Notes: generated by a model from the sequence alone, not told the origin. Positions 42,405 through 50,975 are shown, counted from the stretch's first letter. The stretch is DNA of 64,000 nt from an uncultured Faecalitalea sp. (GCA_946408025.1 CAMJQJ010000002.1:1-64000), one strand, 5' to 3'. A program made the numbers and translations.

Positions 42405-43052
42405 ATGTTTAGAGTTAAAGATTTTATGACCAAAGATGTCATTTGTACAGAAAAGGACACAACGATTTCAGAAATCATTGATTTAATGAACCAAAACAAG
42501 ATTCATCGTGTTCCTGTTACAGAAAACGGTAAACTTGTAGGCCTGATTACCGAAGGAATGATTTCAAATTCAGGAACTACTCAGGCAACAAGTCTAAGCA
42601 TTTATGAATTAAATTATCTTTTGTCTAAAACAACAGTAGAGACTGTCATGATAAAAAATGTAGTATCTGTTGATCAAGATGAATTAATGGAATATGCAAC
42701 ATCTAAAATGTTGAAAAGTGATATTGGATGTTTGCCAGTTGTGAATCAGACAGGAGATGTTGTAGGTATCCTTACTCAAAACGATGTATTTAGTTGTTTC
42801 TTGAATGTATTGGGTTGGGATGAAGTTGGAGCACGAATTACAGTTTCTGTTAAAGATGAAGTAGGAGCGATTGGTAAGCTTTCCGCAATTTTTGTGGAAA
42901 AAGGTATCAATATTTCACATATTGGTGTTTATTCTTTTGAAAATGGTGTGGCAAATCTAGTTATTCGTTGTGATACTCTGGATCCAAAAGAAATTTGTGA
43001 AGCTTTGGAAGAACACGGATATAAAGTATTGGAATATTTTATACATAAATAG
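42405..43052 (+). CDS. CBS-pair and ACT domain protein (AcuB-like)
   Basis: A 215-residue cytosolic protein. Two CBS domains (about residues 1-60 and 75-135) begin with VKDFMTKDVICTEKDTTISEI and VETVMIKNVVSV, and an ACT domain (about 145-215) follows with RITVSVKDEVGAIGKLSAIFVEKGINISHIGVYS. CBS pairs bind adenosyl ligands and ACT domains bind amino acids. Being the last gene of the liv operon, it could sense energy state and branched-chain amino acids to control transport; that is inference. It resembles AcuB, whose role is unclear. GGAGGA precedes the ATG. Confidence 0.85.
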   Translation: MFRVKDFMTKDVICTEKDTTISEIIDLMNQNKIHRVPVTENGKLVGLITEGMISNSGTTQATSLSIYELNYLLSKTTVETVMIKNVVSVDQDELMEYATSKMLKSDIGCLPVVNQTGDVVGILTQNDVFSCFLNVLGWDEVGARITVSVKDEVGAIGKLSAIFVEKGINISHIGVYSFENGVANLVIRCDTLDPKEICEALEEHGYKVLEYFIHK

Positions 43053-43080
43053 TGCTGTCGAGGTGACAGCACTTTTTTCT
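43051..43080 (+). terminator. Terminator of the liv operon
   Basis: AGTGCTGTC (43051-43059), loop GAGGT, GACAGCACT (43065-43073), then TTTTTT. Confidence 0.92.
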
Positions 43081-43082
43081 TG

Positions 43083-43295
43083 TATTTATTGTGAAAGTTA
43101 AATAACGTAAAAGGAGGTGTGCAAAATATACTTGTTTTGTGAATTTATGAATATCTAATAAATGGAAAAATAAAATGCCACGATATTCATTACACTATGA
43201 TTGAAAATATCGTGGCTTTGGTACGACATTAGTCATTGAAAGATTATTCTTTGAAAATCATGTTTATGTAATATATGGAGATGCAAGTGAGTAAA
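43083..43295. other. Intergenic stretch with inverted repeat and possible gene remnant
   Basis: An AAAGGAGGTG box at about 43110-43119 looks like a ribosome site but has no gene after it. GCCACGATATT and AATATCGTGGC form an 11-bp inverted repeat with a 17-base spacer near 43176-43216, with no strong T run. From about 43218 a short frame (GTTLVIERLFFENHVYVIYG) ends in TAA and reads like the tail of a lost gene. No intact gene is supported. Confidence 0.35.
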
Positions 43296-43955
43296 CTAGA
43301 TCCATTTGATTGGGCTTTCTCCATGGCTTTCTAAGAATTCGTTGGCTAATCTAAAATGGTTGCATCCAAAGAATCCTCTTGAAGCGCTTAATGGAGATGG
43401 ATGAGCACATGTTAGTACAAGGTGTTTTGGGTTATCTAGAAATTTTTTAGCACTAATCGCACTGTTTCCCCATAACATGAAGACTACAGGTCCATCTTTT
43501 TTATTGACCCATCGCAAAGCTTCGTTTGTAAAGTTTTGCCACCCCATCTTACTGTGAGAAAAAGCTTTATGGGCTTCAACAGTCAATACTGTATTCATCA
43601 ATAGTACGCCCTGTCTTGCCCAATCTGTAAGGTCACCACTTCTATGAACTGGCACATGATATTCGTTTTCTAACTCTTTATAAATATTTTTTAATGAAGG
43701 GGGCAAGGGAAAATCAGATGGAACGGAAAAGGCATATCCTTGTGCTTGTCCGACGTTATGATAAGGGTCTTGCCCTAAAATGACGACTTTTGTATCTTTT
43801 AGAGAAGTTGTCTTAAATGCCGCAAAGATGTTTTCTTTTGTTGGGAAGATTTGTTTTGTCTTATATTCATGAGCCAAGAAATATCGAAGGTTCAATAGAT
43901 ATTCTTTTTGGATTTCTTGGTCGAATAGAGCATCCCAGTCGTTATTCATGATCAT
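43296..43955 (-). CDS. ung: Uracil-DNA glycosylase, family 1
   Basis: Removes uracil from DNA at the start of base-excision repair. The 219-residue protein has the water-activating motif GQDPYH (Asp63) and the DNA-intercalation motif HPSPLSASRGFFGCNHF, with VFMLWGNSA between. Length is normal. GAGGA lies before the ATG at 43955; a second in-frame ATG two codons later is possible. It is divergent from folC with about 40 bp between them. Confidence 0.95.
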   Translation of the reverse strand: MIMNNDWDALFDQEIQKEYLLNLRYFLAHEYKTKQIFPTKENIFAAFKTTSLKDTKVVILGQDPYHNVGQAQGYAFSVPSDFPLPPSLKNIYKELENEYHVPVHRSGDLTDWARQGVLLMNTVLTVEAHKAFSHSKMGWQNFTNEALRWVNKKDGPVVFMLWGNSAISAKKFLDNPKHLVLTCAHPSPLSASRGFFGCNHFRLANEFLESHGESPIKWI

Positions 43956-43997
43956 AATTATTCCTCATTTCTGTTTGACTAATGATATAATACCACT

Positions 43998-45170
43998 ATG
44001 AATGTACAAGAGAAAATTAAAAAAATGGAAAACAAAAGAGGAAAGAATCACGATTTGGTTCTTTTTAGAGAATGGCTAGATGAATATCTACCGAAACACA
44101 AAAATTTAAAAAAAATTCAAGTTGCAGGAACAAATGGAAAAGGAAGCACATGTAAGTGGCTTTCTATGTTTTTGCAAAGTGAAGGCTACAAAACGGGTAT
44201 GTTTATCTCACCTCATTTAGTATCTCATATGGAGAGGATACAAATTGATTCAAAGGATATTCCATTAGAAGATTGGGAAAGGATTTATGATACTTGGAAT
44301 GTATTCTTTGAAGAAAATCAGTTAACGATGTTTGAAATCGATCTTTGGATGGCTTTAGTATACTTTATTGAACAAAATGTAGATGTTGCCATCATAGAAG
44401 TTGGACTTGGAGGAAGACTTGATGCGACAACTTCACTAGATTATATGGCTACTTTGATTACCAATGTAGGTTTGGATCATCAAGAGATCTTAGGAGAAAC
44501 TCTGGAGCAAATTGCCTATGAAAAATCCGGCATATTTAAGTCTAATGCGATTGCGTTGACAACAGAGAAGAATCCAGCTTGCCAAAAAGTGATGGAACTT
44601 GTTGCAGATTATTTAAATGTTATGTTAGGTTTTGTATCTTTATCCAATGTCACGAAAACAAAAGAGGGTTATAAGGTCGTGTATAACGGTGTTGAATATG
44701 TAGCAAAAATTCCAGAATATCAAATTGATAATATGATATTGGCTTTAGAAACCTTGTTTGTTTTAGGTTATTCGATTAGCAGTGAGCATATTCAAGAAAC
44801 TCTGAATAACTTCAACTGGCTGGGAAGATTCAGTGTGATAAGACAACATCCTTATGCGTTAGTTGATGGAGCACATAATGTTCCGGGCATAAAATCTTTG
44901 GTTAGTTCTCTTCATAAGTTTGATGGAAAGATATATTTTTCTGTACTTAAGGAAAAAGATGCACCAGAAATGATTGAAGAGTTAAAAAAACTTACTGAAG
45001 ACATTGTTTTGGTTCGTTTTGAAACGGATCGGTTATATCCATTAGAAAATTTAGGTTTGCCAATTGTAGAGTTTAATGATCTTGAAAAAATAATAAAAAA
45101 CACAAAAGAAAATCTTCTTTTGTGTGGTTCTTTATATTTTGTCGGGGATGTTTTAAAAATTAAGATTTAA
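43998..45170 (+). CDS. folC: Bifunctional folylpolyglutamate synthase / dihydrofolate synthase
   Basis: Adds glutamate residues to folates, which retains them in the cell. The 390-residue Mur-ligase-type enzyme has the ATP loop VAGTNGKGST, FISPHLVSHMERI, EVGLGGRLDATT, LDHQEILGETLEQIAYEKSGI, and VDGAHNVPGI. It overlaps the convergent folT by 11 bp. The pairing of import (folT) and retention (folC) fits an organism that takes up folate rather than making it. Shorter than the typical 420-430 residues, but motifs are complete. Confidence 0.93.
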   Translation: MNVQEKIKKMENKRGKNHDLVLFREWLDEYLPKHKNLKKIQVAGTNGKGSTCKWLSMFLQSEGYKTGMFISPHLVSHMERIQIDSKDIPLEDWERIYDTWNVFFEENQLTMFEIDLWMALVYFIEQNVDVAIIEVGLGGRLDATTSLDYMATLITNVGLDHQEILGETLEQIAYEKSGIFKSNAIALTTEKNPACQKVMELVADYLNVMLGFVSLSNVTKTKEGYKVVYNGVEYVAKIPEYQIDNMILALETLFVLGYSISSEHIQETLNNFNWLGRFSVIRQHPYALVDGAHNVPGIKSLVSSLHKFDGKIYFSVLKEKDAPEMIEELKKLTEDIVLVRFETDRLYPLENLGLPIVEFNDLEKIIKNTKENLLLCGSLYFVGDVLKIKI

Positions 45171-45711
45171 GTCTAGGCTTTATTTGGTAACAAGCCTTCA
45201 TGGTTAAGTAAAGGACTGCAACTTGAATTGGAAGGCTGATTAGATTTTTGATGATTTTTGGGGATACGATTGCCCAGAAAGGAGTTCCCCACAACATACA
45301 AGTGAAAAAAGAGTTTAAGAATAAGCTAACGATCAAATCATAAGCTAGCCTAGCTAAAATAACGCGCTTTAAAGTGACTTTTCCTTGTTTATAGAAAAAA
45401 CAAGAAAAAATTAACGAAGTCGCCATAGTAGCAATCATGAAAATAGGATAGTAAACTCCGCTTGGTTTAACGAAAAAATTAACGAAGTCTAAAATAGGGG
45501 CGACTAGTAAATTTGGAATCGGACCATAAAAATAACAGCTAGCTGCAGTAGCAATGCTCGCAAAACCAATTTTTAACTCAGGTGTAATATAAACTGAGGC
45601 AAAAAGGTTCATAACTACATTCAGAGCAAAGAATAAACTAACTCCGACAATCACATGCACATCTTTTAGGGATTGCGCGTTTTCTTTTAGGATAACAAAG
45701 TATTGCTTCAT
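45160..45711 (-). CDS. folT: Folate ECF transporter S component FolT
   Basis: A 183-residue membrane protein with about six spans. It matches the FolT group of S components: VGVSLFFALNVVMNLFASVYITPELKIGFASIATAAS, GPIPNLLVAPILDFVNFFVKPSG and RLAYDLIVSLFLN. It captures folate and works with the shared EcfA/A'/T module, which is not in this window. A tetrahydrofolate riboswitch and a hairpin that covers its ribosome site precede it. Confidence 0.93.
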   Translation of the reverse strand: MKQYFVILKENAQSLKDVHVIVGVSLFFALNVVMNLFASVYITPELKIGFASIATAASCYFYGPIPNLLVAPILDFVNFFVKPSGVYYPIFMIATMATSLIFSCFFYKQGKVTLKRVILARLAYDLIVSLFLNSFFTCMLWGTPFWAIVSPKIIKNLISLPIQVAVLYLTMKACYQIKPRLKS

Positions 45712-45719
45712 ATAAAAAT

Positions 45720-45757
45720 ACCTCCTTCTTCCATATTGTGAATGGAAAAAAGGAGGT
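45720..45757 (-). promoter_or_regulatory. Hairpin sequestering the folT ribosome site
   Basis: On the folT strand the ribosome site AAGGAGGT (reverse of 45720-45727) pairs with ACCTCCTT (reverse of 45750-45757), 8 perfect base pairs with a further CCAT/ATGG pairing inside. It lies between the THF aptamer and the start codon and is the probable expression platform, so control would be at translation. Confidence 0.75.
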
Positions 45758-45772
45758 TCTTTTTTTCATCAC

Positions 45773-45870
45773 AACAGCGGGATGCAAAATATGAACCGCA
45801 AGAAAATCTTTTCGTTTCTAAACCAACTCCCCGTGTTTAGAACACTTAACGCTCATATTTTTACTCTGCT
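45773..45870 (-). ncRNA. Tetrahydrofolate (THF) riboswitch
   Basis: Read on the minus strand, the element contains ATGAGCGTTAAGTGTTCTAA near its 5' side and TTGCGGTTCATATTTTGCAT then CCCGCTGTT at its 3' side. These closely match the conserved GCGTTAAGTGT and GCGGTGAATCATTGCATCC segments of folT THF riboswitches. AGCAG at the 5' end pairs with CTGTT at the 3' end to close P1. It sits directly before folT, the classic target, and should reduce FolT synthesis when reduced folate is plentiful. A TATACT -10 lies just upstream at 45879-45884 (reverse strand). Confidence 0.95.
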
Positions 45871-45956
45871 ACAAGACAAGTATAGAATATATTAAACATA
45901 ATGAAAAGTAAAAAAGACAAATCCTTAGATTTTATGCGTATATTTACAAAAAATCC

Positions 45957-45985
45957 TTGAAATAGGACGTTTAATTTTGTATTAT
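45957..45985 (+). promoter_or_regulatory. Promoter of rplK-rplA
   Basis: TTGAAA at 45957-45962, 17-bp spacer, extended TG and TATTAT at 45980-45985. Confidence 0.85.
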
Positions 45986-45995
45986 AGATTAGCAT

Positions 45996-46034
45996 GCGTG
46001 GCAGAGTGCGCAACCCACTCGTTAAGACCACTGC
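45996..46034 (+). ncRNA. Structured rplK leader, probable L1/L11 autoregulatory site
   Basis: GTGG (45998-46001) pairs with CCAC (46028-46031) and GAGTG (46004-46008) with CACTC (46016-46020), with ACTCGTTAAGACCAC on the 3' side. Bacillota rplK leaders show a similar two-part stem that mimics the L1-binding site of 23S rRNA. Likely target of repression by L1. Confidence 0.55.
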
Positions 46035-46061
46035 ATAAGACCAAAATAGGAGGTGTGTCTT

Positions 46062-46481
46062 ATGGCTAAAAAGAAAGTTGCAAAAGTTTGTAAGTTGCAA
46101 TTTATGGCTGGCGGAGCTAAACCAGGTCCTGCATTGGCAAGTGCTGGTATCAACATGCCACAGTTCTGTACAGCATTTAATGATGCAACAAAAGATCGTA
46201 AAGGAGATATCGTTCCTGTAATCATTACAGCTTACGAAGACAAAAGCTTTGATTTCGTATTGAAAACGACTCCAGCTGCAAACTTGTTAAAGAAAGCAGC
46301 AAACATTCAGAAGGCTAGTGGAGACCAGAAACAAATCGCTGGTACTATCACAGTAGATCAGTTAAAAGAAATCGCTGAATACAAGATGCCAGATTTAAAC
46401 GCTAATGATGTTGAAGCAGCTATGAAGATCGTAGCTGGTACTGCTCGCAACATGGGTATTAAAATTGAAGGATTTGAATAG
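46062..46481 (+). CDS. rplK: 50S ribosomal protein L11
   Basis: A 139-residue protein of the GTPase-associated centre. It begins [35 protein letters not shown] and ends with the rRNA-binding domain including [12 protein letters not shown]. The start codon is the ATG at 46062 after AGGAGGTG; a longer frame to 46053 has no support. rplA follows 11 bp later. secE and nusG, which usually precede rplK, are absent; folT lies upstream on the other strand. Confidence 0.97.
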   Translation: MAKKKVAKVCKLQFMAGGAKPGPALASAGINMPQFCTAFNDATKDRKGDIVPVIITAYEDKSFDFVLKTTPAANLLKKAANIQKASGDQKQIAGTITVDQLKEIAEYKMPDLNANDVEAAMKIVAGTARNMGIKIEGFE

Positions 46482-46492
46482 GAGGAATCGAA

Positions 46493-47179
46493 ATGGCAAA
46501 AGTAAGTAAGAGATATGCTGAAGCTGCTAAATTGGTTGATTCTGAAAAAACTTATTCAATCGAAGAAGCAGTAGCGTTAGCAAAAAAATCAAGTACAGTT
46601 AAATTCGACGCAAGTGTTGAAGTAAGTTTCCGTTTAAATGTTGACCCACGTCATGCTGATCAGCAGATTCGTGGTGCAATGGTATTACCAAACGGAACAG
46701 GAAAAACACAGCGTGTATGTGTAGTTGCTCAAGGTGACAAGGAAAAAGCTGCTAAAGAAGCAGGTGCTGACTTTGTAGGTGGAGCTGACATCATCGAAAA
46801 AATCCAAAAAGGTTGGTTCGATTTTGATGTATTAGTAGCTACTCCAGATATGATGGGTCAGTTAGGTAAATTAGGACGTGTTTTAGGACCTAAAGGTTTA
46901 ATGCCAAACCCTAAAACAGGAACAGTAACAATGGATGTTGCAAAAGCTATTGATGAAATCAAAAAAGGTAAAGTTACTTACCGTGTTGATAAAGAAGGAA
47001 ATATCAATGTTATGATCGGTAAAGTAAGTTTTGATGAAGAAAAGCTTGTTGAAAACTTCCGTGCAATCTACAATACGATTGCAAAAGCACGCCCAACTAC
47101 AGTAAAAGGAGCTTACATGAAAAATCTAGTTCTTTCTACTACAATGGGTCCTGGAATTAAAGTCACTATTGAAAAATAG
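46493..47179 (+). CDS. rplA: 50S ribosomal protein L1
   Basis: A 228-residue protein of the L1 stalk and probable translational repressor of its own operon. It carries [34 protein letters not shown] and the signature [23 protein letters not shown] lies upstream of the ATG. The next transcription unit, rplJL, has its own promoter starting at 47181, 2 bp after this stop. Confidence 0.97.
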   Translation: MAKVSKRYAEAAKLVDSEKTYSIEEAVALAKKSSTVKFDASVEVSFRLNVDPRHADQQIRGAMVLPNGTGKTQRVCVVAQGDKEKAAKEAGADFVGGADIIEKIQKGWFDFDVLVATPDMMGQLGKLGRVLGPKGLMPNPKTGTVTMDVAKAIDEIKKGKVTYRVDKEGNINVMIGKVSFDEEKLVENFRAIYNTIAKARPTTVKGAYMKNLVLSTTMGPGIKVTIEK

Positions 47180-47180
47180 T

Positions 47181-47209
47181 TTGACAAAGCGGTTAAGAAC
47201 ATTTAAAAT
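47181..47209 (+). promoter_or_regulatory. Promoter of rplJ-rplL
   Basis: A perfect TTGACA at 47181-47186 and TAAAAT at 47204-47209 with a 17-bp spacer. Confidence 0.85.
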
Positions 47210-47220
47210 TTGATTGTTAT

Positions 47221-47340
47221 CAATATTCCAAAGACAGTAACGGCGAAAGCTTAATCATGTTACCGAGGGTTGATGCAGTAAGTATTGTTTTTGCATTGTA
47301 AAGCCCGTACTTTGGTATGGGCTTTTCTTTCGAATATTGT
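47221..47340 (+). ncRNA. L10 ribosomal protein leader with attenuator
   Basis: The segment AAAGACAGTAACGGCGAAAG, followed by CTTAATC and TTACCGAGG, matches the conserved core of Bacillota L10 leaders, where the L10(L12)4 complex binds. A terminator-like hairpin follows: AAGCCCGTAC (47301-47310) with GTATGGGCTT (47315-47324) and a T-rich tail. CAATATTC at 47221-47228 is complementary to GAATATTG at 47332-47339, which can form an alternative long-range pairing. The expected effect is attenuation when L10 is in excess. Confidence 0.85.
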
Positions 47341-47369
47341 TGCAATAAAAGAAAGAAGAGGTGGAACGA

Positions 47370-47933
47370 ATGAACAAAGATATCCTTGCAAAAAAGGAAG
47401 CTGACGTTAACGCCTTAGCTGAAAAAATGGAAGCAGCAAGTTCAGTTGTACTTGTTGAATACCGTGGTTTGTCTGTTGCTGAAGTAACAGAACTTCGTCG
47501 TGCATTGCGTGAAGAAGAAGTTGAACTTAAGGTATACAAGAACGCAATTGCTCGCCGTGCAAGTGAAAAACTTGGATACAATGATTTCAGCGAAGGATTG
47601 GTTGGTCCTAACGCATTAGCGTTTGGTAAGGATCCAGTTGCTCCAGCTCGTGTATTGGCAAAATTTGCTAAAGATCACGAAAATTTGGTGTTAAAAACTG
47701 GTATTGTTGATGGGTCAATGGTTGACACAGATACAATTAAAAAATTGTCTTCATTACCTAATAAAGAAGGTATGTTGGCTAAATTCGCTTCTTGCTTGAA
47801 TGCTCCAGTAATTAAGTTCGCTATGACTATTAAGGCATTAGCTGAAGCTAAAGAAAATGGAACTGTAAAGACTGAAGAAGTAAAACCAGCAGAAGAAACT
47901 GCTGAACCAGCTGTTGAGGCAGCTGCTGAATAA
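47370..47933 (+). CDS. rplJ: 50S ribosomal protein L10
   Basis: A 187-residue protein that anchors L7/L12 dimers to the ribosome. It has the N-terminal RNA-binding domain ([56 protein letters not shown]) and a long acidic C-terminal tail rich in Glu and Ala (from about residue 170), longer than usual. The ATG at 47370 follows AGAGGTGG; a GTG at 47361 is less likely. Confidence 0.96.
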   Translation: MNKDILAKKEADVNALAEKMEAASSVVLVEYRGLSVAEVTELRRALREEEVELKVYKNAIARRASEKLGYNDFSEGLVGPNALAFGKDPVAPARVLAKFAKDHENLVLKTGIVDGSMVDTDTIKKLSSLPNKEGMLAKFASCLNAPVIKFAMTIKALAEAKENGTVKTEEVKPAEETAEPAVEAAAE

Positions 47934-47953
47934 TTTATAGGAGGAAAAGAAAA

Positions 47954-48325
47954 ATGGCTAAATTAACTCATGAAGATATTCTTGCTTACTTAGAAGAAGC
48001 TACAATTCTTGAACTAAATGACTTAGTAAGCGCAATCGAAGAAAAATTTGGTGTAGTTGCAGCTGCTGCTGTTGCTGCTCCTGCTGGAGGTGCTGCTGAA
48101 GAAGCTGCAGGACCTACAGAAGTAACTGTAACATTAACTGATGTTGGTGGAACAAAAGTTGCTGTAATCAAAGCAGTACGTGAAATCACAGGTTTAGGAC
48201 TAGTTGATGCTAAGAAATTAGTAGATGGTGCTCCTGCTGCTATCAAAGAAAACATCTCTCCAGAAGAAGCTGAAGAAATCAAGAAAAAATTGATGGATGC
48301 TGGTGCTTCTGTAGAAGTTAAGTAA
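47954..48325 (+). CDS. rplL: 50S ribosomal protein L7/L12
   Basis: A 123-residue stalk protein. It has the N-terminal dimerisation domain, an Ala/Gly hinge ([19 protein letters not shown]) and the C-terminal factor-binding domain with [33 protein letters not shown] lies upstream. A terminator follows at once, and the usual downstream rpoB is absent. Confidence 0.97.
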   Translation: MAKLTHEDILAYLEEATILELNDLVSAIEEKFGVVAAAAVAAPAGGAAEEAAGPTEVTVTLTDVGGTKVAVIKAVREITGLGLVDAKKLVDGAPAAIKENISPEEAEEIKKKLMDAGASVEVK

Positions 48326-48345
48326 GATCGGTTTTCAGTGATTTT

Positions 48346-48378
48346 AAGCCTTTGTCGAAATGACGAAGGCTTTTTTGT
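48346..48378 (+). terminator. Terminator after rplL
   Basis: AAGCCTTTGTC (48346-48356), 5-base loop, GACGAAGGCTT (48362-48372), then T run. Confidence 0.9.
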
Positions 48379-48504
48379 TTTGTAATATAGTGAATATTAA
48401 AAAAATCTTTCTTTCATCCTACTTGGGCTTTGGATATACTATGTATGAAAAGAAAATGGTTAGAATTAAATATTTTTTGTATTTTCTTTAGGAAGGAATG
48501 AGAT

Positions 48505-49065
48505 ATGAAGTTGAATCATAAAGTACTTTTTCAACTATTTCGATCCACATTTTCACTAAGCGCATTCACTTTTGGAGGAGGATATGTGATCGTTCCTTTG
48601 ATGCAGAAAAAATTTGTTGAAGAATACCAATGGATCGATAAATATGAAATGATGGATCTTGTAGCTATAGCGCAGTCTTCGCCAGGAGCTATTGCTATCA
48701 ATGCTTCAATTATTATAGGATATCGTATACAAGGGGTGATTGGATCCGTTGTTTCGGTGTTTGGAACTGTACTTCCCCCTTTTTTGGTGATTTCAATTAT
48801 TACTTTATGCTATGACTGGTTTATTCAGGTTGAAGCGATACAAACAATCTTGTTTGGTATGCAGGCAGGTGTTTGTGCAGTTATCTGTGACGTAGTGTAT
48901 AAAATGGCTAAAGATATAGTATCGCAGGGAGAGGCTGTATATATTTTGTTGATGCTTGCGGCTTTCTTTTTAAGTGTTGTTTTTGATGTGCATTTATTAT
49001 TAATTATAGTTGCCTGTGGCGTGTCTGGATATATATTTGAAAAGAAAAGAGGAGAAACCAAATGA
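48505..49065 (+). CDS. Chromate transporter family protein, first half
   Basis: A 186-residue membrane protein of the CHR family short form, with the N-terminal motif FTFGGGYVIVPLMQKKFVEE and VAIAQSSPGAIAINASIIIGYRIQG. Short CHR proteins occur as adjacent pairs and assemble as heterodimers equivalent to the long single-chain ChrA. Some export chromate; many have unknown anionic substrates. GGAAGGAATG precedes the ATG. It overlaps its partner gene by 4 bp. Confidence 0.88.
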   Translation: MKLNHKVLFQLFRSTFSLSAFTFGGGYVIVPLMQKKFVEEYQWIDKYEMMDLVAIAQSSPGAIAINASIIIGYRIQGVIGSVVSVFGTVLPPFLVISIITLCYDWFIQVEAIQTILFGMQAGVCAVICDVVYKMAKDIVSQGEAVYILLMLAAFFLSVVFDVHLLLIIVACGVSGYIFEKKRGETK

Positions 49066-49616
49066 TATTGCTACAATTATTGTTTAGTTTCTTGCAGGTT
49101 GGGTTGTTAAGTATTGGTGGAGGCTATGCTGCGCTTCCTATTATCCAAAATCAAGTAGTGGACTTAAATCATTGGTTAACAGCTCGAGAATTTGGTGATA
49201 TCGTTACAATTTCTCAAATGACACCAGGACCAATAGCTATCAATGCTGCCACCTTTGTAGGTACTAAAATTGCTGGTGTACCTGGTGCAATCGTTAGTAC
49301 ATTGGGGACGGTATTACCCAGTTTTGTGATTGTTCTGTTTTTGGCCTGGTTTTATTATAAGTATCGACAATTAAAAAGCATTAAAGCTGTTTTAAAGGGA
49401 TTAAGACCTGCCGTTACTGCATTAATTGCTGCCAGTGGTGTTTCTATGATCATAGCTTGTTTTTGGCCGGATGGTGCAGTTTCTTTGAATAATCTTAATA
49501 TCGAAAGCTTTATTTTGTTTGCCGGAGCTTTTATTGTATTGAGGAAATTTAAGGCAGGTCCCATTAAAGTTATGATTGCATGTGGGCTTGTAGCTTTGAT
49601 AATATCGTATATATAG
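49062..49616 (+). CDS. Chromate transporter family protein, second half
   Basis: A 184-residue membrane partner of the preceding protein. It has the matching motifs LLSIGGGYAALPIIQNQVV and VTISQMTPGPIAINAATFVGTKIAGVPGAI. Together the two have around ten to twelve spans. Sulfate/chromate-type anion exchange is the family's known activity; here it is unproven. Confidence 0.88.
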   Translation: MILLQLLFSFLQVGLLSIGGGYAALPIIQNQVVDLNHWLTAREFGDIVTISQMTPGPIAINAATFVGTKIAGVPGAIVSTLGTVLPSFVIVLFLAWFYYKYRQLKSIKAVLKGLRPAVTALIAASGVSMIIACFWPDGAVSLNNLNIESFILFAGAFIVLRKFKAGPIKVMIACGLVALIISYI

Positions 49617-49623
49617 GTGTATT

Positions 49624-50043
49624 ATGTATGCAAAAGAAGCGTATGCATTAGCTGAAAAAGCACATGCAGGACAAAAAGATAAAGGTGGAAATGATTATAT
49701 TGAGCATCCTAAAGCGGTAGCTGCTATGATGGATACAGATTTAGAGAAAGCTGTGGCTTTTTTGCACGATGTTGTAGAAGATACTGAGATAAGTTTTGAT
49801 GATCTAAAAGAATATGGTTTTAGCAATCAAATCATAGAGGCTGTAAAAGCTTTAACGAGACATAAAAATGAGTCTTATGATGCGTATATTGATCGAGTGA
49901 TACAAAATCCTATTGCCAAGAAAGTTAAATTGGCTGATATGAAACATAATTCAGATATTACTCGTATCAAAAAGCCAGGCAAAAAAGATTATGAACGAAG
50001 TCAAAGGTATATCAATAAAATTCAATATTTATTAAAAAAATAA
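49624..50043 (+). CDS. Small HD-domain hydrolase, (p)ppGpp hydrolase-like
   Basis: A 139-residue stand-alone HD domain. The metal set is visible: His28 in YIEHPKAVA, HD at 48-49 in FLHDVVEDT with Glu52 and Asp53, and Asp in KLADMKHNSD. This corresponds to the hydrolase half of RelA/SpoT proteins and to the metazoan MESH1 size class, with no synthetase domain. It may degrade (p)ppGpp or another nucleotide. It follows the chromate transporter genes after 7 bp and is probably in the same transcript. Confidence 0.82.
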   Translation: MYAKEAYALAEKAHAGQKDKGGNDYIEHPKAVAAMMDTDLEKAVAFLHDVVEDTEISFDDLKEYGFSNQIIEAVKALTRHKNESYDAYIDRVIQNPIAKKVKLADMKHNSDITRIKKPGKKDYERSQRYINKIQYLLKK

Positions 50044-50075
50044 GCTTCTATTCAGGAGAATAAAAGCTTTGTTTT

Positions 50076-50108
50076 GATCAAATGTCTTAAGGGTATTTGA
50101 TCTTTTTT
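50076..50108. terminator. Terminator between the HD gene and the YitT gene
   Basis: GATCAAAT (50076-50083) pairs with ATTTGATC (50095-50102), followed by TTTTTT on the plus strand. A second imperfect hairpin, based on AAGCTT/AAGCTT, lies just before it at 50042-50069. Confidence 0.8.
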
Positions 50109-50955
50109 ATTGATATTTTTTCTTAGTTGAGAATCCTCGTCCCCAAACTTCACTGACGCGGCTTACGATCATGAAGGCATCAGGATCTATGTTTCTAACC
50201 AATTTTTCGATTTTTGGAAGCTCACGATTCGATACAACACTTAAAACAACACTCTGTTCATTTTTTAGATATCCACCTTTAGCATTTAATAATGTTACGC
50301 CACGATCCATTTCGGCTAATATTTCTTCAGCGATTTTTTCAAATTGAGGACTTATTATCTTTACTTCTGTTTTAGTTGTACCCATCAACATGACTTTATC
50401 TAATACAATGGATGTAAGCAGGATTAAGATAATACCATAAAGTAGTCTTTCAAGTGGGTTGTATAAAGCCTGGCTTGATAAGATGATAAAATCAAAGACA
50501 TACAAGCTTACAGATACTGGGATTCTGAAAAAATGATTTAACACTAGTGGAGGAATATCCATGCCACCGGTGCTGGCACCACTTCTTAATACGATGCCTA
50601 AGGCTAGACCAATACCAAGTCCGGCAAAGATTGTATTCAATAACTCATTATTGGTGATCACAAATTCACCTAATGTTTGATTGAAAAATTCAAGAGCAAT
50701 CGGATACATTAAAGTGCTGATGATCGTTGTCATTGCGAATTTTTTTCCAAGAACGATCAATCCTAGTATCAACATGCAGACATTAAAAATTAGGATAAAA
50801 AAGGAAACGGGAATTCCTAAAAAATGGTTTGCCAATAAGGCGATACCGGTAGTTCCTGAGCTCATTAAATTTGTCGGAAGGATAAAAAGCTTCACGACCA
50901 AGGCATAAATGATGTTTCCAATCACGACAGGAATGATTGATTTTAATACTGACAT
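50107..50955 (-). CDS. YitT family membrane protein (DUF161/DUF2179)
   Basis: A 282-residue protein with five or six membrane spans including NLMSSGTTGIALLANHFLGIPVSFFILIFN and RSGASTGGMDIPPLVLNHFFRIPVS, and a C-terminal cytosolic DUF2179 domain with GVTLLNAKGGYLKNEQSVVLSVVSNRELPKIEKLVRNIDPDAFMIV. Function of YitT proteins is not established; transport of a metabolite is assumed. The ATG at 50955 follows GGAGGAAG on the coding strand; the longer frame to 50985 lacks support. Confidence 0.88.
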   Translation of the reverse strand: MSVLKSIIPVVIGNIIYALVVKLFILPTNLMSSGTTGIALLANHFLGIPVSFFILIFNVCMLILGLIVLGKKFAMTTIISTLMYPIALEFFNQTLGEFVITNNELLNTIFAGLGIGLALGIVLRSGASTGGMDIPPLVLNHFFRIPVSVSLYVFDFIILSSQALYNPLERLLYGIILILLTSIVLDKVMLMGTTKTEVKIISPQFEKIAEEILAEMDRGVTLLNAKGGYLKNEQSVVLSVVSNRELPKIEKLVRNIDPDAFMIVSRVSEVWGRGFSTKKKYQ

Positions 50956-50975
50956 AATTCTTCCTCCAACTTTAC

